A DNA stretch of 64,000 nt, from assembly GCA_004352715.1 (NCBI GenBank), contig SCFE01000095.1, positions 887,194 through 951,193 of the forward strand, written 5' to 3'. Position 1 is the first letter of the stretch; every line of letters begins with the position of its first letter. The translations under genes and the position numbers were made by a program. This DNA is from Hofstenia miamia (lineage: Eukaryota; Xenacoelomorpha; Acoela). Positions 9,873-22,223 of the stretch are shown piece by piece. Below the pieces are notes generated by a model, which was not told the DNA's origin, did no database searches, and was given only the letters and a program-made list of their open reading frames with translations.

Positions 9873-11430
9873 TATATTCATATTTTATAATTTTAAAAAA
9901 TCAAGAGTAGAAACAACCTTTCACGTCATTTCAACATTAAGGCTATGTAACAGCACTTTAGTACATTTTTTAAATATTTACATTGGTTTATATTTGAGTT
10001 AGACCAAAGCTTTTGAGACTAGTTAAGTACTCCCCAAATAATTCAATTAGATAAAAAATATTCATTCGAGACATGCACATCAGTGAAAGCTAAATCAATA
10101 TTTCAGTACATTCAGCACATCTATTATTACTAGTAATGACATCTCAACAAATATTTTTTGACATCACATTCAATAATAAAATATTGTATTTAAGATTAAT
10201 ACTTTAATTGACGTGAACAATCCCCCTTACTCTTCGAAAGTAATTTGTTTTTTTAATACTTTTCATAGTGCTTGTCAAAATATTCGAATTTTTAAATAAA
10301 TTCAATTTTACAAATAATTCTTTCTGAATTTATAAGAAATAATTGTGGAGGAATTTTCAGCGTTCCCATATAAAATTGGACGTCCTATGGGAAATAGGGG
10401 AGATTAAGGACAATTTTTAGAGAGAATTGTTGTCCTATTGGGCAGATTGTGAGAATTGACAATCCCTTTATTCATTTGCTAATGGCCTACTTCAGTTATG
10501 CCCTAAGGATTTGCTGAAAGGAAAATGACAACGAATCAATAAATACAGTTCAGAGCATAGATTTGTTGCTAAATTTTGTACAGGTATCCATTATAGAAAC
10601 ATTGCAAAACTCTTCCATTACTGAAGTCTTACAACCATTGCCCTTACTTCGAAAAATAGGAGAAAATAAACGAAAAATTCAATCAGTGGCCTAACAAATT
10701 GCATACTTTTTAAAATAATAAAGAGTAATAGATTTTTAGGAATGCTGAATCTCGAACTAGAAGGCCTACATATTGTATATACTTCTGAAATTAAGGTCTG
10801 CAGTTTGAATGTGCGTCAAATGATTTATTATATAAACGTTCGAAATTTTTTGTTTATTATTAATTGCCTTATTTTATAATGTAGCTTTTACAAATAATCA
10901 AAAAAGCAAATTGTTTCAAACATTGCATAGATTTCTAAGTTAATTTTTTTGCATAGGATTCTTAACGCAAGTTGTTTTGTTGGCTTCATTAGCAAATTCT
11001 AACGCAAATCGCCAGGCTCTGTTTACAGTACGCTTTTGCTAATTTGTGGAAATTTTCAAATTATTGATATAATCCTATAGCAAATGCCAGAGAATAGAAC
11101 TTAACATGAAATGGAAATGAAGCCAAATTATGATACACTTCAGTTTATTTTACCTTTTTCATAATTTCCTTGTTTCATTCCTTTGTTAGTTATTTAATAT
11201 CATTTCATAATCTTTCTACGGGCTTGCAGTGCATTTTGATCTATTCAGAAAATCATTAATTACATCACTTAAGCCTAAGCGTATCCTTGCTTCTATTTCA
11301 CGCATTCTAGTCTTTTTACAAAGGTTTACGCGTATTTTGATTGATGGCTGATATAAAACAGGTTTTATTTCAAAGAACAGTCCGATTAGAGACAGGTTCA
11401 ATCAGCTGTCCAATAATCCTAATCCACGTC
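9873..11430. other. No gene recognised
   Basis: AT-rich noncoding sequence without repeats or motifs that I can support. Confidence 0.5.
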
Positions 11431-11667
11431 ATGTCATTCCATTTTTACCCCCGCCAACGAGGTTATGTTTTTGGTAGCGTTGGTTTGTTTGTCTGTTAGC
11501 AACTTTACGGAAAAGTAATAGATGGAGTGACTTTAAATTTTCACCAGATGTGCGTCTCCACCCAAGGAGGAATCCATTAAATTTTGGTGCTGATCCGGGG
11601 GAAACAAGCTGTGTGGCGGAGGTCTGCGCTCTCCGAGTGCTTTTCTAGTTCAAGAATGGCATTACAT
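11431..11667. repeat. Dispersed conserved repeat with imperfect 16-bp terminal inverted repeats
   Basis: CCCCGCCAACGAGGTTATGT near 11449, GTTTGTTTGTCTGTTAGCAA, then AATTTTGGTGCTGATCCGGG, then GCGGAGGTCTGCGCTCTCCG, ending TTTTCTAGTT at 11650. I recognise this succession from memory as a short repeat found in many distant animal genomes. ATGTCATTCCATTTTT (11431-11446) and the reverse complement of 11652-11667 match at 13 of 16 bases, suggesting a MITE-like element. No TSD is clear. GC content is well above the flanks. Confidence 0.55.
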
Positions 11668-13310
11668 CAATCGAAATAGTTAGAATTAGCATCAAATAAT
11701 AAGTAATGCATTTGAATCACTATCATAATTTCTGCGTTCTACGAAAATGAGAAAAAATTTTGCTTCTGTCATAAATGGAATGTCATTGAGGTAGGGTTAA
11801 AAAATTCTAGTTTTCAGTCCCTTCTTTGTTTTTGCATGCATCTAATGGGAATGATTGAAAAAAGGAATGGCTCTACAGCTCTACATGTAATAAATTATAA
11901 AAGAAAAGTCTTCAACTATTTCCTGTTTTAGCTGTGATGTTAAAATAGATTTAAACCAACAATGCGCTGAATTAAACAAGCCTTGCATCGATGCTATTAT
12001 CAATTTATAACACTAACTGTATGTATAAGGGTGCTCCTGGCTCAGTTTAGAGTTAATATAAAAATTAAATAAAACATAACGCGTCTTTCTGAAGAAGTAA
12101 AAGAATTATTTAACATTTTAACTAGTCGATTCAATACAAAATCTGATCATTTTAAGATCTGACTTGATAATAAATTTTTTCTTTTAAAAAAAGGAAATGA
12201 AATGCCTCCTTGTAACAACAATTGGTAAGAGTTAAAAAAAGCTACTCAGATATCCTCAAGAAAAATACTAATAGTAACTAGGAGTTGAAAACACAATCAA
12301 GAAATCAATTGATACGGTTTCATTAGAAATTAAATGAACACTTGGCCTGATTCCAAAAAAACGAGCATCCAAATGACAAATTCCGTTGTGAACATAAATG
12401 GAACCACTTTTGAGAATGCCATACGAATCCGGAGTTTACCAAGTTGAAAATGTACTGAATCAATTGAAAGTAAGTTGCGCGATTGAAGACGTTAGTAAAA
12501 TCCGAAAGCTTTCAGGGGATAAAATTCGCACAGCAATCTTTACAATTGACAACATTTGGAATAAGCGACTACAGACACGTATCAAGGTTGTTTCATGTAG
12601 ATGGGCTAAGGAAATGTCAGGCGGGCTAGCTAGAATAAAACGATCACCTTAAATTTACCATGAAGTCAGCGTATGTGTCACTACTAAGTCTTCCAAAAAC
12701 TTTTTGGGCATTATATTTCTGACAAGATCTTATTTTTCCTTGACATTCAGCTCCTAATAATTCCAAATTTAGAATTTTATGTTATGTTTCTTAATATAGT
12801 ATGCAATAATTTATGGGGCTCCCCGAGTATTCATTAGAGGTAACGCGAAACTTTGAAGACAGAAGACATCTTTCAAATGTTAGAAAGTCTATAATTTGAT
12901 TTTGAAGTATAGACCACCAAATTGTACAACTTGTGTATAATACATATACATGTATTTTTGTAATTTGGCATATTTTTGATATTAACCATAATTTCATGCA
13001 AATTTTACTTGCATGTATGTTCTAGTGAAAAGAGCTTTTACAAAAATCTACCAAATTAGTTGAAAATTTCACTATGTATGTATTACATAGCAATTATAAC
13101 AAAAAGATCTTTTAAAAAAATATTCCGAAATTTATTTAATAAGTTCCCAATTTCATGTATGTTGCAAATTTGACGAAATGGAAAAAGAAACAATTACAAG
13201 TTAACCAACTCGCTCAATTTTCTTAATACCTTTTACATAATTAATAATCGTGCAAAAAATACATAAATAACTGCAAAATTAAATGCTTGCCATTGAGTAA
13301 ATGATACTCA
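11668..13310. other. No secure gene; one doubtful 84-codon frame
   Basis: The frame 12398-12652 (+) has a charged region, VSKIRKLSGDKIRTAIFTID, that faintly resembles ORF1 proteins of non-LTR elements. It may belong with the RT tail 700 bp downstream. Support is weak. The rest is AT-rich noncoding sequence. Confidence 0.3.
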
Positions 13311-13690
13311 AGTGTCACATGTAACAGCTGGAATGCACTACCTGATGAAATTAGAAATGCCAAAACACTAAATATATTTAAAAAGAAGCTAAATCAAAAT
13401 CTACTTTCACATCAAAAAATTCTAGTTAGTAGTACGCGTCTGCAAATTCATGGCAAAACAGCTTAGCGTAGCATTTTTTAATTGTATTTTTAAGGTGTTG
13501 TTTGTCACAAATAATTTTTTATGTGTTCTTGTTAATCTTTTATTGTACATTGTGTAGTTTAGAAGTTTGTAAATATGTTTAGATATAAATATGTTTTTTG
13601 CATATATTTTGTATATTACAAACTGCCTAACTAAGTTCTCACGGAAGGCAGTAGTCCCTCCAGTCCCCTTGGCGAAGTCTTTAAGAGACA
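13311..13690 (+). pseudogene. 3' end of a non-LTR retrotransposon (RT tail and 3' UTR)
   Basis: The plus strand reads TWNALPDEIRNAKTLNIFKK, the WN-LP tail found at the C-terminus of many CR1/Jockey-type RTs. About 270 bp of probable 3' UTR follows, with a GC-richer end near 13640-13690 (GTTCTCACGGAAGGCAGTAG). The catalytic part of this RT is not present. Confidence 0.6.
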
Positions 13691-13959
13691 ACTTCTACTT
13701 GTCAAACTGAGAAATTTTGAGCTTCGAAATTATGTTGAAGTATCTATTGAAGAGGTTGAAAAGAACTAAAAGCACTCAAAAAGAGAAGGTAGTTGATAAA
13801 CAGTTCATAAAAATCTAAAGATCCAAGATGTTTGATTACAGGAAAAAGTTCAAGATGGAAAATGGTTAGTTGTGACAAAATGGCTATCTAACCCTTCTTC
13901 TATTCTGATCGCGAACTTTCATGCAATCAAAAAAGCTTTTACATACATTCACCTTGTTG

Positions 13960-15720
13960 CTTATCTTATTGCTTGTTGATATCTGTTGCGTAACTGAAAA
14001 CTGGCTAAACTCAGATATTGATGACAATTAGGTCTCCATTCTTGGCGAGACGATTTCAGGAAAAATCATGGCTTCATGGCGAAGGGATGTGTGTATTTTT
14101 TAAATTCCGTCATCAAATTGAAAAAAATCTCCCACGCGAGTGCAAAGAATTGTGATAATTTGGATTAAAGATTATCTGCGAAATATAATTCACACTGTCT
14201 CGATGGCTTATTATCCACAATCAATTGGCAAAGAACAAAAATATATCTGTCATATTGGTGTTTCAACGTTCCACTTTATTGGCATCTATCCAACTGCAAT
14301 TTTTACAACCTGTAGCAATTTCAATGATTTGGATAGCACCCGTTTTAGTGAAGCCTGCGACCTTAATAATGTCTTTAAAGAAGTACACATGGTGGAAATC
14401 AGTTTGAATTTCCTCTCCGCAATGATATGAATTACTATCATGATGTTCAAACCATACCTTTGACAGTTAAATCTAATCACTCTGGTATACTGGTTATTTT
14501 GTTATTCAAGCCAGAGCCTGAACCTAATTTCGCCTATTTCAAAGATCACAATTGTGCAAACAGGATTGCTTTGAACCTGGCTTTTGAAAATCCTGATTTC
14601 AGCTCATTTCTTGCATAAGTTTGAGGAAATAAACTTGCACTTTGCGAGTATTTCAAAACAATTAAAATATCAAAAAAAAAATTATTTAACTCTTCAACAA
14701 GTTTATAACTCACTTAAAAAATTTGAAAAATTGCATCTGGAAGCGATGGAATCCCCTATTGGGTGTTCAAAAACGATGATTACAATTTTGCATCACAAAT
14801 ATAATGATTGTCAGAAAATGGGCGTTTCTCAGGGATGTTTTTCTAACTTACAATTCAAGAACAACAGGCTTAAATGATATTTTGCATAACGCCTGTTCTA
14901 TTCAAAAGTTTCAAACGGCTAGTTTATGACATTTTCATCTGCAAAACTTATAATAAAAATCTAAATCCCAATCAATTTGGACTCTATAAATTATTATCAA
15001 CAGAATATGCACTTCTTTGGCTTCTGTATAACTGTAAACAGTATCAGAAACAAGGCTTTCATTATGCCAAAATTGCTTTAGATTCAAGTAATGCCTTGGA
15101 TTGCGTGCGAAATAGACTAATTGTTGAAAAGCTAATTTCATTCAAGGATTTTCCACAATCTTGAAACCATTGCTTTTCAATATTGCAAATTCAGAGCGTA
15201 GAAACAAGATACAAGTCTCATCAAATTTGCCGACGACATTACATGCTGTGGTTTGGGAAAATGGGTAGGGATGATGTGCCTGCTGCTATGGCGGAAATTC
15301 AAAATTGGTGTTAAATGAACCATTTCATTATAAATGAACAAAAATCTCAGGAAATTGTCACTTCGTTCAATCCAAATATGAAATGCAAAACACAGTTTCA
15401 TAAGAATAAGAGTAAGTAGCATTTACCTTATTGGGAGTTGCTTCAAGAACCCAGTTAAGAAATTTACCAGAATTTTTTACTTTATTAAGCTTCTTTCATT
15501 TAACTGTTTGTCTTTGTAATACCCAACAATTATATAAATGTCTCTTTCTTCCTCAGTTGAATTACTGCAGTTCTGTTTTAGAAGGAGCAAATAGCCTGTG
15601 TACCTTCAATAAAATCCAAAAAGATTTATGAATTCAAATATCATTGTTAAATTTATTTCATGTTAAAAAAGAGCGTTTCAAGAGTTCTGCAAAACTCTAC
15701 AACCAATTATAAAAATCCAC
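13960..15720 (+). pseudogene. Non-LTR retrotransposon ORF2 (endonuclease plus RT), heavily decayed
   Basis: Plus-strand blocks in order: DICCVTENWLNSDIDD near 13980 (degraded TETW endonuclease block); AYYPQSIG and NFNDLDSTRFSEACDL (14140-14430; GDFN block degraded to SNFN); ITPVLFKSFKRLVYDIF and NPNQFGL (14875-15000; RT fingers); LIKFADDITC (15217-15245; catalytic FADD kept); LYKCLFLPQLNYCS (15500-15590) and a degraded C-terminal tail. Many stops and frameshifts separate them. The family differs from the CR1-like copies at 1-6.5 kb and from the fragment just upstream. Confidence 0.75.
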
Positions 15721-16069
15721 TGGTCATTCCCTAAAATAAATCATCCCCAAGCGTCCACAGAGCACCAGCGTGAACGAAACCCAGGATTAGATCTCAAAGC
15801 CTTGAGAACATTTTAAATGTTTGCGTACAAATATCTTACGACATTTTACTTGTCTATCATTAAGCCAGATGTATTTTTTTAATATATTCAAATTCTAATT
15901 CTAATCATAATAAAAGTTTGATGACAATAAGCTTTATGGTTGTGTTGATTCACTTATATTATATAAATAGCGACTTATAACTTAAATACATTTGACAAAG
16001 AATAAATTAAAACATCGAGTAAGCACCTTAATTTAATTAATGTATAATCATGATGGAGAAACTTTCAGG

Positions 16070-16865
16070 TAGATCTTGGTATCATGGAAAGAATTCCGGC
16101 TGAAAGAACATTGAGAAGAACCATTTATCAAATGTTTGGGCAAATTCGTCAACTTTACCTGAAAATTTAGGCATATTTATTCTGGCTTTCAAAACTTCAG
16201 GCTGGGGGTATTAAGGTAAAATGGACTCAGTAAACTGATCTGGAATTTATTTTCTTGCACATTCTCAGCCTTCTGTTCTATAGTGGTGATCTCAGCTGGT
16301 AACAAATTATTTTGAGATGTGTGAGATATGTTTGTTTTGTTCATTATAGTCTTATTTATTAACTCAGGAATTTGTGTAGACGACTTTTCATCAAAGTTCA
16401 TAAAAGCTAATTCCAATTCATTTTTAGTAATGAAATTTTTTCGCCTTCTTCATTGGCACTCTCTCAAACAAATGGGCTCATCCTCACTAGTGGACTTATA
16501 CTTTCCAAATGTTAACTGAACTAATGAGGGTGACTGCACTTCAAAGTTGACTTTTGGATGGTTTACTTTATTCTCATTAACTAATTGTTTTCTTTCTGCC
16601 TTAGGGAGAGCTACTAGAGGTACTGACTGTGTGCTCTGCTGAAAAAGTGAGAACTTAATCCTGTGCTTAATCTTCTGTTTTTCCATTTCAGACTGTGCTC
16701 ACATTAACTCTATTTTGGTAGCATGGAGTGCTTCACTAAACTGCAATGTTCTTGCCTCTTTCTTAAAAACTAGTGTTTGAATCTTAGCCTGTTGCAAAGC
16801 TCCTTGTTCCTTCCAGTATTGAGCATCTAATGCACATAAATTTAAATCCTCAAATGAATATTATG
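16070..16865 (-). pseudogene. Degenerate coding remnant, possibly gag-like
   Basis: The minus strand carries a nearly continuous protein-like reading from 16865 to 16189, with one in-frame TGA (near 16700) and one frameshift (near 16450). The start, LDAQYWKEQGALQQAKIQTL, looks like a coiled coil; a Lys/Gln/Ser-rich middle follows. In another frame at about 16180-16130 the phrase NMPKFSGKVDEFAQTFDKW recalls the start of BEL/Pao or Ty3-type gag domains (PKF-x-G). A decayed host coiled-coil gene is the alternative. I do not recognise the protein with confidence. Confidence 0.35.
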
Positions 16866-18125
16866 CTATGCTTTATTTTTAAAAATTTAATTACAATGTG
16901 TCATAATACGAAGAGCATGCAAAAAGCGAGAGTATATATAATAAAATTATTCGTATATTTGTTAATTGCAAAAGCTTAAGGAATACTTTAACATTTGCTT
17001 TCCTAAAAAATATTAAATGCCGTAGATCAAAAACTACCTCTGAATTTTCCTCCTAAGGTACTTGAGTAGTTTTTCAAAAAAATAGCCGAGATCGTGCAAT
17101 CGCCGTTAGACCTCCTGAATCTTAGATTATTTGTAATAAGATAAATTTAAAGGTTTTCTAAGGAAAACCAAATTTTCATTGAGAAATAGTTTATATTTTA
17201 AAATATTTACACGTAAGAATAATTTTTAGCATTACATGGCAGCACATTAAAAAATATGTGTGTTAATATCACATATTTCTAAATTTCCTAATATGCTTAA
17301 TTGTTCGAAAATGTAAATAAAATGTTTTGTATTTTTGATGTCGGACTGATCAGTTGGGATAATTTATAGACGATTCTCTAGATTCAGGATCACAGAAGTT
17401 GTCTTCTTCTATTAATGATATTATTGATCATTTTGAGTATACATCTGCATATAGATTAAAATTCCTCTTCAAATGAACAATTTATGTTAAAAACAATTAA
17501 TTAAGCTATTTAGTTGAAATACATATAACTAGAAAATAGTTATGGAACCAAGAGGCAAATATATTTTTACTGAGTTTACATACATGTTCAGTGGCCACAA
17601 TCGCAGAATACAGTTCTCAAGCAATCAGACTCCTGTAGGCAATTCACATTTGCACAATCAATTTGATTTACATACAATTTTCAAATATTTGATTGAAGAG
17701 TTGTATGAAAAAAAATATCAAATTCAATATGAACTATGACGACTTCACAGTAAAAACAAAAGGCCAGCTCTAAATTTGCAGACTGAGATATTCAGTTTTA
17801 ATAATTTAAATACTCATTACCTATATGTTCATATTTGTAAATCCAATCTAGTCTAAGTCAGTCATACACAACATATGTCATTGATTTCTAATGATTTGTT
17901 GAACGAGTTTAGAAAAAATTATGGAATCAGTGTCTACGAAATATGTGTGTATAGGGAATAGCACTGCAGCATATTAGATATACAAATAACATATTATTTC
18001 ATGCAGAGCTAGCTCAAATTAATTATATTTTTGATAAGAAAAAATTTCAACTGCAAATGCTTAAAATATTAATTCGTAAATAATATAAACTTTGCTCCCT
18101 CAATATAAAATTGCTTTCGGCGTCA

Positions 18126-18162
<37 letters not shown>
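16866..18162. other. No gene recognised; ends in a (TA)n tract
   Basis: AT-rich sequence. A 65-codon frame at 17542-17739 (+) has no motif. A (TA)n tract lies at 18129-18162, immediately next to the 3' end of the retroelement fragment that follows. Confidence 0.5.
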
Positions 18163-18170
<8 letters not shown>

Positions 18171-18430
18171 GAGCTTCATAAATCAAATACAATTGCAATC
18201 ATTTAAAATCATCTACACATTTACGAAATCCAATTATTTAGTTACTATTAACACTAAATTTATAAAATTAATTCATACTTTTTAAAATGATTAAGAAAAA
18301 TTATCAACAAATTGACACAATTAACTTAATACGATTTACAGCATTCTTTATTTCGATCTAGTTTTGAGGATCTAGAGATCTTGCTAGGATCATATTAGCA
18401 TTGCCTCGCATTAGCGCAAATGTATTTAAC
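18163..18430 (-). mobile_element. 3' end of the same retroelement family as 29450-30220
   Basis: Aligns with 29470-29755 over about 260 bp with moderate divergence. On the minus strand it starts in the last coding block (LMRGNANMILARSL) and runs through the 3' UTR, which ends near 18165 beside the (TA)n tract. Confidence 0.75.
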
Positions 18431-19170
18431 TTACGATAACTTCTAGAATGAATTTCATTGGTGCATATCCCATAATTGAAATGTACACTTTGAAATTACT
18501 GATATCATAGTCGCAAAACATTTTTTTCAGTGTATTTTTTGAATTTATGAATTTAAATATTTTAAGAGAAATTCATATTTTTTGTTCGGAATTGCTTCAT
18601 TACTAGCATCTTTATGCAAAAGTTATTATGTGAACGATATAACTGTCCTTAGCTAGAGATGATATTAGGAATGTGAGTGAGGTGGTTTGCAAAATGTCAT
18701 ATATGAAGAAATTAGGTTCACTAAATAATCTGAGAAATATTATCTTTATTTTCTTGCATATAAACTCACTACGTTAATACATTAGTGAGAAAATTGAATG
18801 ATACTTTTTGACGTTTTGTTATCTGCTACAAATCACCTACGAACAATTCGCCAGAGAGGCTTGCCGTACATTTTACTATTACATATTATGTCAATGATCT
18901 GTTAAAGATCTTGCAAGGCGTATTAAAATTATTATTTCAAGTAGATTTTTTCTGTAGAAAAGTCTCTACAGTCCGCAGACTTCCAAATTACATGAAAGAG
19001 CGTATAGCATGGTATCATTATTTGTAAGCTCAAAAGTCGGTAAAATTTACTAAGGACCAATTTTCGAAAATTTGCAAAAATGAATAACAATAAGAAGCAG
19101 AGTTGTTGGGGCGTAAAGGTTTGGCACTATAATTATGGATAAAAATTAATCTAAAAATGAAAAAATTCAT
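18431..19170. other. No gene recognised
   Basis: AT-rich noncoding sequence. Confidence 0.5.
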
Positions 19171-19179
19171 TTTTTAATG

Positions 19180-19860
19180 TTAACCAAATTGTTCCATGTC
19201 GTTCCAATTATGCTGAAATTCTGGTTATATAGTATATAGTATATAGTAACGGTATTGTAGACACAAATGAAATTATGCATATTTTAATACGTAGTAATAT
19301 GCATCAAAATGTAATAAAATTTTACAACTTAATTACTATATTCGCCAAATTTATATTGAGTAATATTGTTATTGTGTGATTTGATATAGCTCCGATAAAA
19401 AAATCAGAAAATATTTTCAAATACTAAAAAATGTAGAAAGAGGTACTGTTCAAAGCATATTGATATTTTAGCAGGGTTTTCTCATTTGCGAACCTGTGTG
19501 ATCGGACTGGTTGGATTTTTCAGCAAGATGGGCGACCCCTATGTTTAAAGACATGCAAAAATATCTTCAGAGAAAAAAATCTGCAAATTTTTGCAGTGGC
19601 CTGTCTACTCACCGGACATTTCACCTATAGAAAATGTTTGGGTTATCATGAAGGACGGTGTGGAAAAGAAAAATCCAAAAAATATGCAAAAACTGAAACA
19701 ATATTTGCTGGAGTGCAAAGAAAAAATTACCCAGAGAATGCAGAAAAATTTGATGGACTAAATTAAGGGCAGAATTTTTTATGGGTTCGCTTCTAAGGCA
19801 ATGTTGTCTAATTTCTTTTACATAAACTTATAGAAAACTTAGTTTACCATCGATTGATAT
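19180..19860 (+). pseudogene. Tc1-like transposase relic
   Basis: DDE transposase of the Tc1/mariner superfamily, which would cut and paste its element at TA. Plus-strand pieces: LFHVVPIMLKFW near 19190; WIFQQDGRP near 19510, with the second catalytic Asp; then after a frameshift QWPVYSPDISPIENVWVIMK near 19595-19650 (the SPDLNPIEN block with the third acidic residue, Glu); and a C-terminal helix-rich end. The N-terminal DNA-binding half is missing or unrecognisable. I found no flanking inverted repeats. Confidence 0.75.
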
Positions 19861-20715
19861 AATCTTTGTTATTGGGCGTGTTTTGTTGCAACGAGAATGA
19901 AAAAATTCTGTTTTTTATTTTTTAAACAGAGCTATACTTATGACATAATCTCAAGGGAAGTGATAAAAAGGACACTCTAAAATAGTGTTAACAATTGCGT
20001 AAATTAGTGCCTTAATTAATAAGCGATGAAGCACTCTGCCTTCCGAGTATAGCTTTGGGTGAAATAGACCAATAATAATTTCTAAATTATGTTGAATAAT
20101 TGTATTTGGGAAGAAACAAGCATCTAATTTGTTTCTAGTTAACGCTTTAGTTCAAATAATTTTAGAGTATCCTTTTTGGATCATCTCCTTTAGAAATTTT
20201 TGAATATTTTGTTTATTCTTCCAAAGTAATTCACAAAGTATTTTTAGTTGACACCAAAATAAGATGAAACTAGTGCTGGATTCGGTCAGGTTAAAATCGG
20301 TTAAACCGGTCCGGGACGGTAAAGCCGGTTAATCAGGTTAAAATCCGGTTAAGAAATTCTATTTGATTTTCAGAATTTATTGATTACAATAATTGCAGTA
20401 TTACAAAACAATAGCAATTATAGCAAAGGATGCAAGGATTTCTACTTGTTGTCATTCTAGTGCTTATCTACATTTTGTCATTTCAATTTTGAAATTGTAA
20501 TAATAAAAAACTGTCAAATTTAAGAGAAAATAATTCACCAATATGTTTTGAATTCGCATTATTGTTGCTAGAGTGTGTTTCAATTAGATAAAATCATTCA
20601 TAAAGTTCTAAATTTCATATTCTATTACATTTTCTGCAACTACATACATTTCTTTAATTAAATTTTGATAGACTTTGCCTTCATTTCCATAAATGTCATT
20701 TTCTAAAATCCCGAA

Positions 20716-20759
<44 letters not shown>

Positions 20760-20761
<2 letters not shown>

Positions 20762-20953
20762 TTGTCTTAGAATACATGCTATCGATTCGATCACCTTTTC
20801 TTTCTTTAATTCATGATAGTTATTGAATATTTCTGTTTCAAAGTGTCCTTTGAGATGTTCTTTTATGCGAATATCAAAATGTCGTTTAGTTTCATCAATG
20901 TATAGCTTGTTACAGCTATCACAAGTATATTTGTAAACGATGGATGAAACCAA
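20760..20953 (-). pseudogene. PLE GIY-YIG endonuclease fragment
   Basis: The minus-strand reading VYKYTCDSCNKLYIDETKRH matches the start of the GIY-YIG nuclease domain of Penelope-like retroelements (consensus VYk-x-x-C-x-x-C-x3-YIGeT), with Gly changed to Asp in the YIG part. RIKEHLKGHFETEIFNNYHE and VIESIACIL follow, as in the family. The reading ends in a (TA)n tract at 20718-20758. It lies inside the hAT element. The RT part is absent. Confidence 0.8.
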
Positions 20954-21109
20954 ACATTCTGAGATTCTATCTTTATTCTTAAATATATTTAATGAATAAC
21001 CAATGTAATTTAGGAAAGAATGAGATTAAATTATTTTAGTGTATGCAATATCATTATTTTACAAAGTGTAGTATATTGTAAACATTTATTACCGCAAAAA
21101 TATTGCTAA

Positions 21110-21152
21110 CTGATGATGACTATAATAGTCGAAACGTTTTTTACTTAATGTC

Positions 21153-21155
<3 letters not shown>
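21110..21155 (+). other. PLE terminal motif resembling a hammerhead core
   Basis: CTGATGA at 21110-21116, a GACTA...TAGTC stem, then GAAACG at 21131-21136. PLE termini are known to carry hammerhead-type motifs with CUGAUGA and GAAA. The stem pairs, but one extra T precedes it and a stem III is not evident. A (TA)n tract begins at 21156. Its orientation is opposite to the GIY-YIG fragment 160 bp to the left. Confidence 0.45.
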
Positions 21156-21196
<41 letters not shown>

Positions 21197-21385
21197 TTTA
21201 TGTTAACATATGGGCCAATTTCATTTTGAAGGATAGAAATAGAATATATTTTTCTTTTTAATCTGAATATAATGCTAATTTTTAAGAATCCGGTTAAAAC
21301 CAGTTAAAATCCGGTTTAGTTTAGAAATTATCCGGTCCGGTTAATCCGGTTAAAGTACATGGGGACGCACAGCACAAGATGAAAC

Positions 21386-22223
21386 CCAAACTTTTATTGA
21401 GTTACTAAAATATAACCGCACCTCTTTTGCTATTTTTGTTCTAGTGACCTCGTACCGAGTATTTGATTTACATGTGACAGATCTATTGAGACAGGTTTGA
21501 TAGCAAACATCGGTTATCTAAAATTTGGTACTTGATAAAATTTTGTAAATAAACGCGCTTGTAAAAAATACGTTTATCTAAAATTAAGTTAATTTGATTA
21601 TTGTAAGCAAATGAAATATAACAATATTTGTAGAGTCATTAAGTCATTAGTCAGTATTAAAACGAAACTCATTGTCAAAAAATCAGAATTTAGCACAAAA
21701 AAATCCCTAATATTGATTGAAAACAATAAAATCTGATATTTCGAAGTACGGTTCAAAGTGTTCATTTAAAGTAGATGTAATAGTAACCATTTTGTTTGTA
21801 CAGTGTTTGTACATGAAACTGTATGCAAATATTTATCTGTCTATTAGTTATATATCTAATATATTTCGGCATCGGCCTCCTAACAATAGACTGCCGACAC
21901 CTGCATTTAAAGTGTAGAAAATTGGTAATTATATGTTGAAGATTAAATTACATCATTAGGCAGAAGTAAAACATTTCCAATTGGAAATATAACTTGTTTT
22001 TCAATTTCGATAATAATCATTTTCGTCTGTAAAAAATACGTTTATCTAAAATTAAGTTAATTTGATTATTGTAAGCAAATGAAATATAACAATATTTGTT
22101 TTTTCATCAACATTGGTTGTTATTCCCAAATGTACTCGGTAAATACATAGCCTTACTATCATTATAAAAATCCAAGGTGATCTAACATCTTCATGATAAT
22201 CTTTCAAATATTTTTCATGGATT
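21386..22223. repeat. Noncoding stretch with a 72-bp direct repeat
   Basis: 21560-21631 and 22029-22100 are identical over 72 bp, starting TGTAAAAAATACGTTTATCT. The sequence between them is not repeated. No gene is recognised. Confidence 0.7.

Larger units (their letters stand above)
20271..21377. mobile_element. hAT-type element with 8-bp TSD, carrying a PLE fragment
   Basis: The element starts TAGTGCTG and ends, on the other strand, TTGTGCTG. It is flanked by identical 8-bp GATGAAAC at 20263-20270 and 21378-21385. Subterminal zones (20290-20345 and 21288-21352) are packed with CCGGTTAA-like repeats, as expected for hAT transposase binding sites. An 8-bp TSD is a hallmark of hAT. No hAT transposase is inside, so it is non-autonomous; instead it holds Penelope-like sequence and two (TA)n tracts. 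Confidence 0.85.

Noticed and set aside
20696-20760. YIYIYI-type readings over TA tracts
   Set aside because: Translation of (TA)n, not protein.
21110-21136. A functional hammerhead ribozyme
   Set aside because: CUGAUGA, one stem and GAAA are present, but an extra base precedes the stem and no stem III or cleavage site is evident; kept only as a PLE tail motif.
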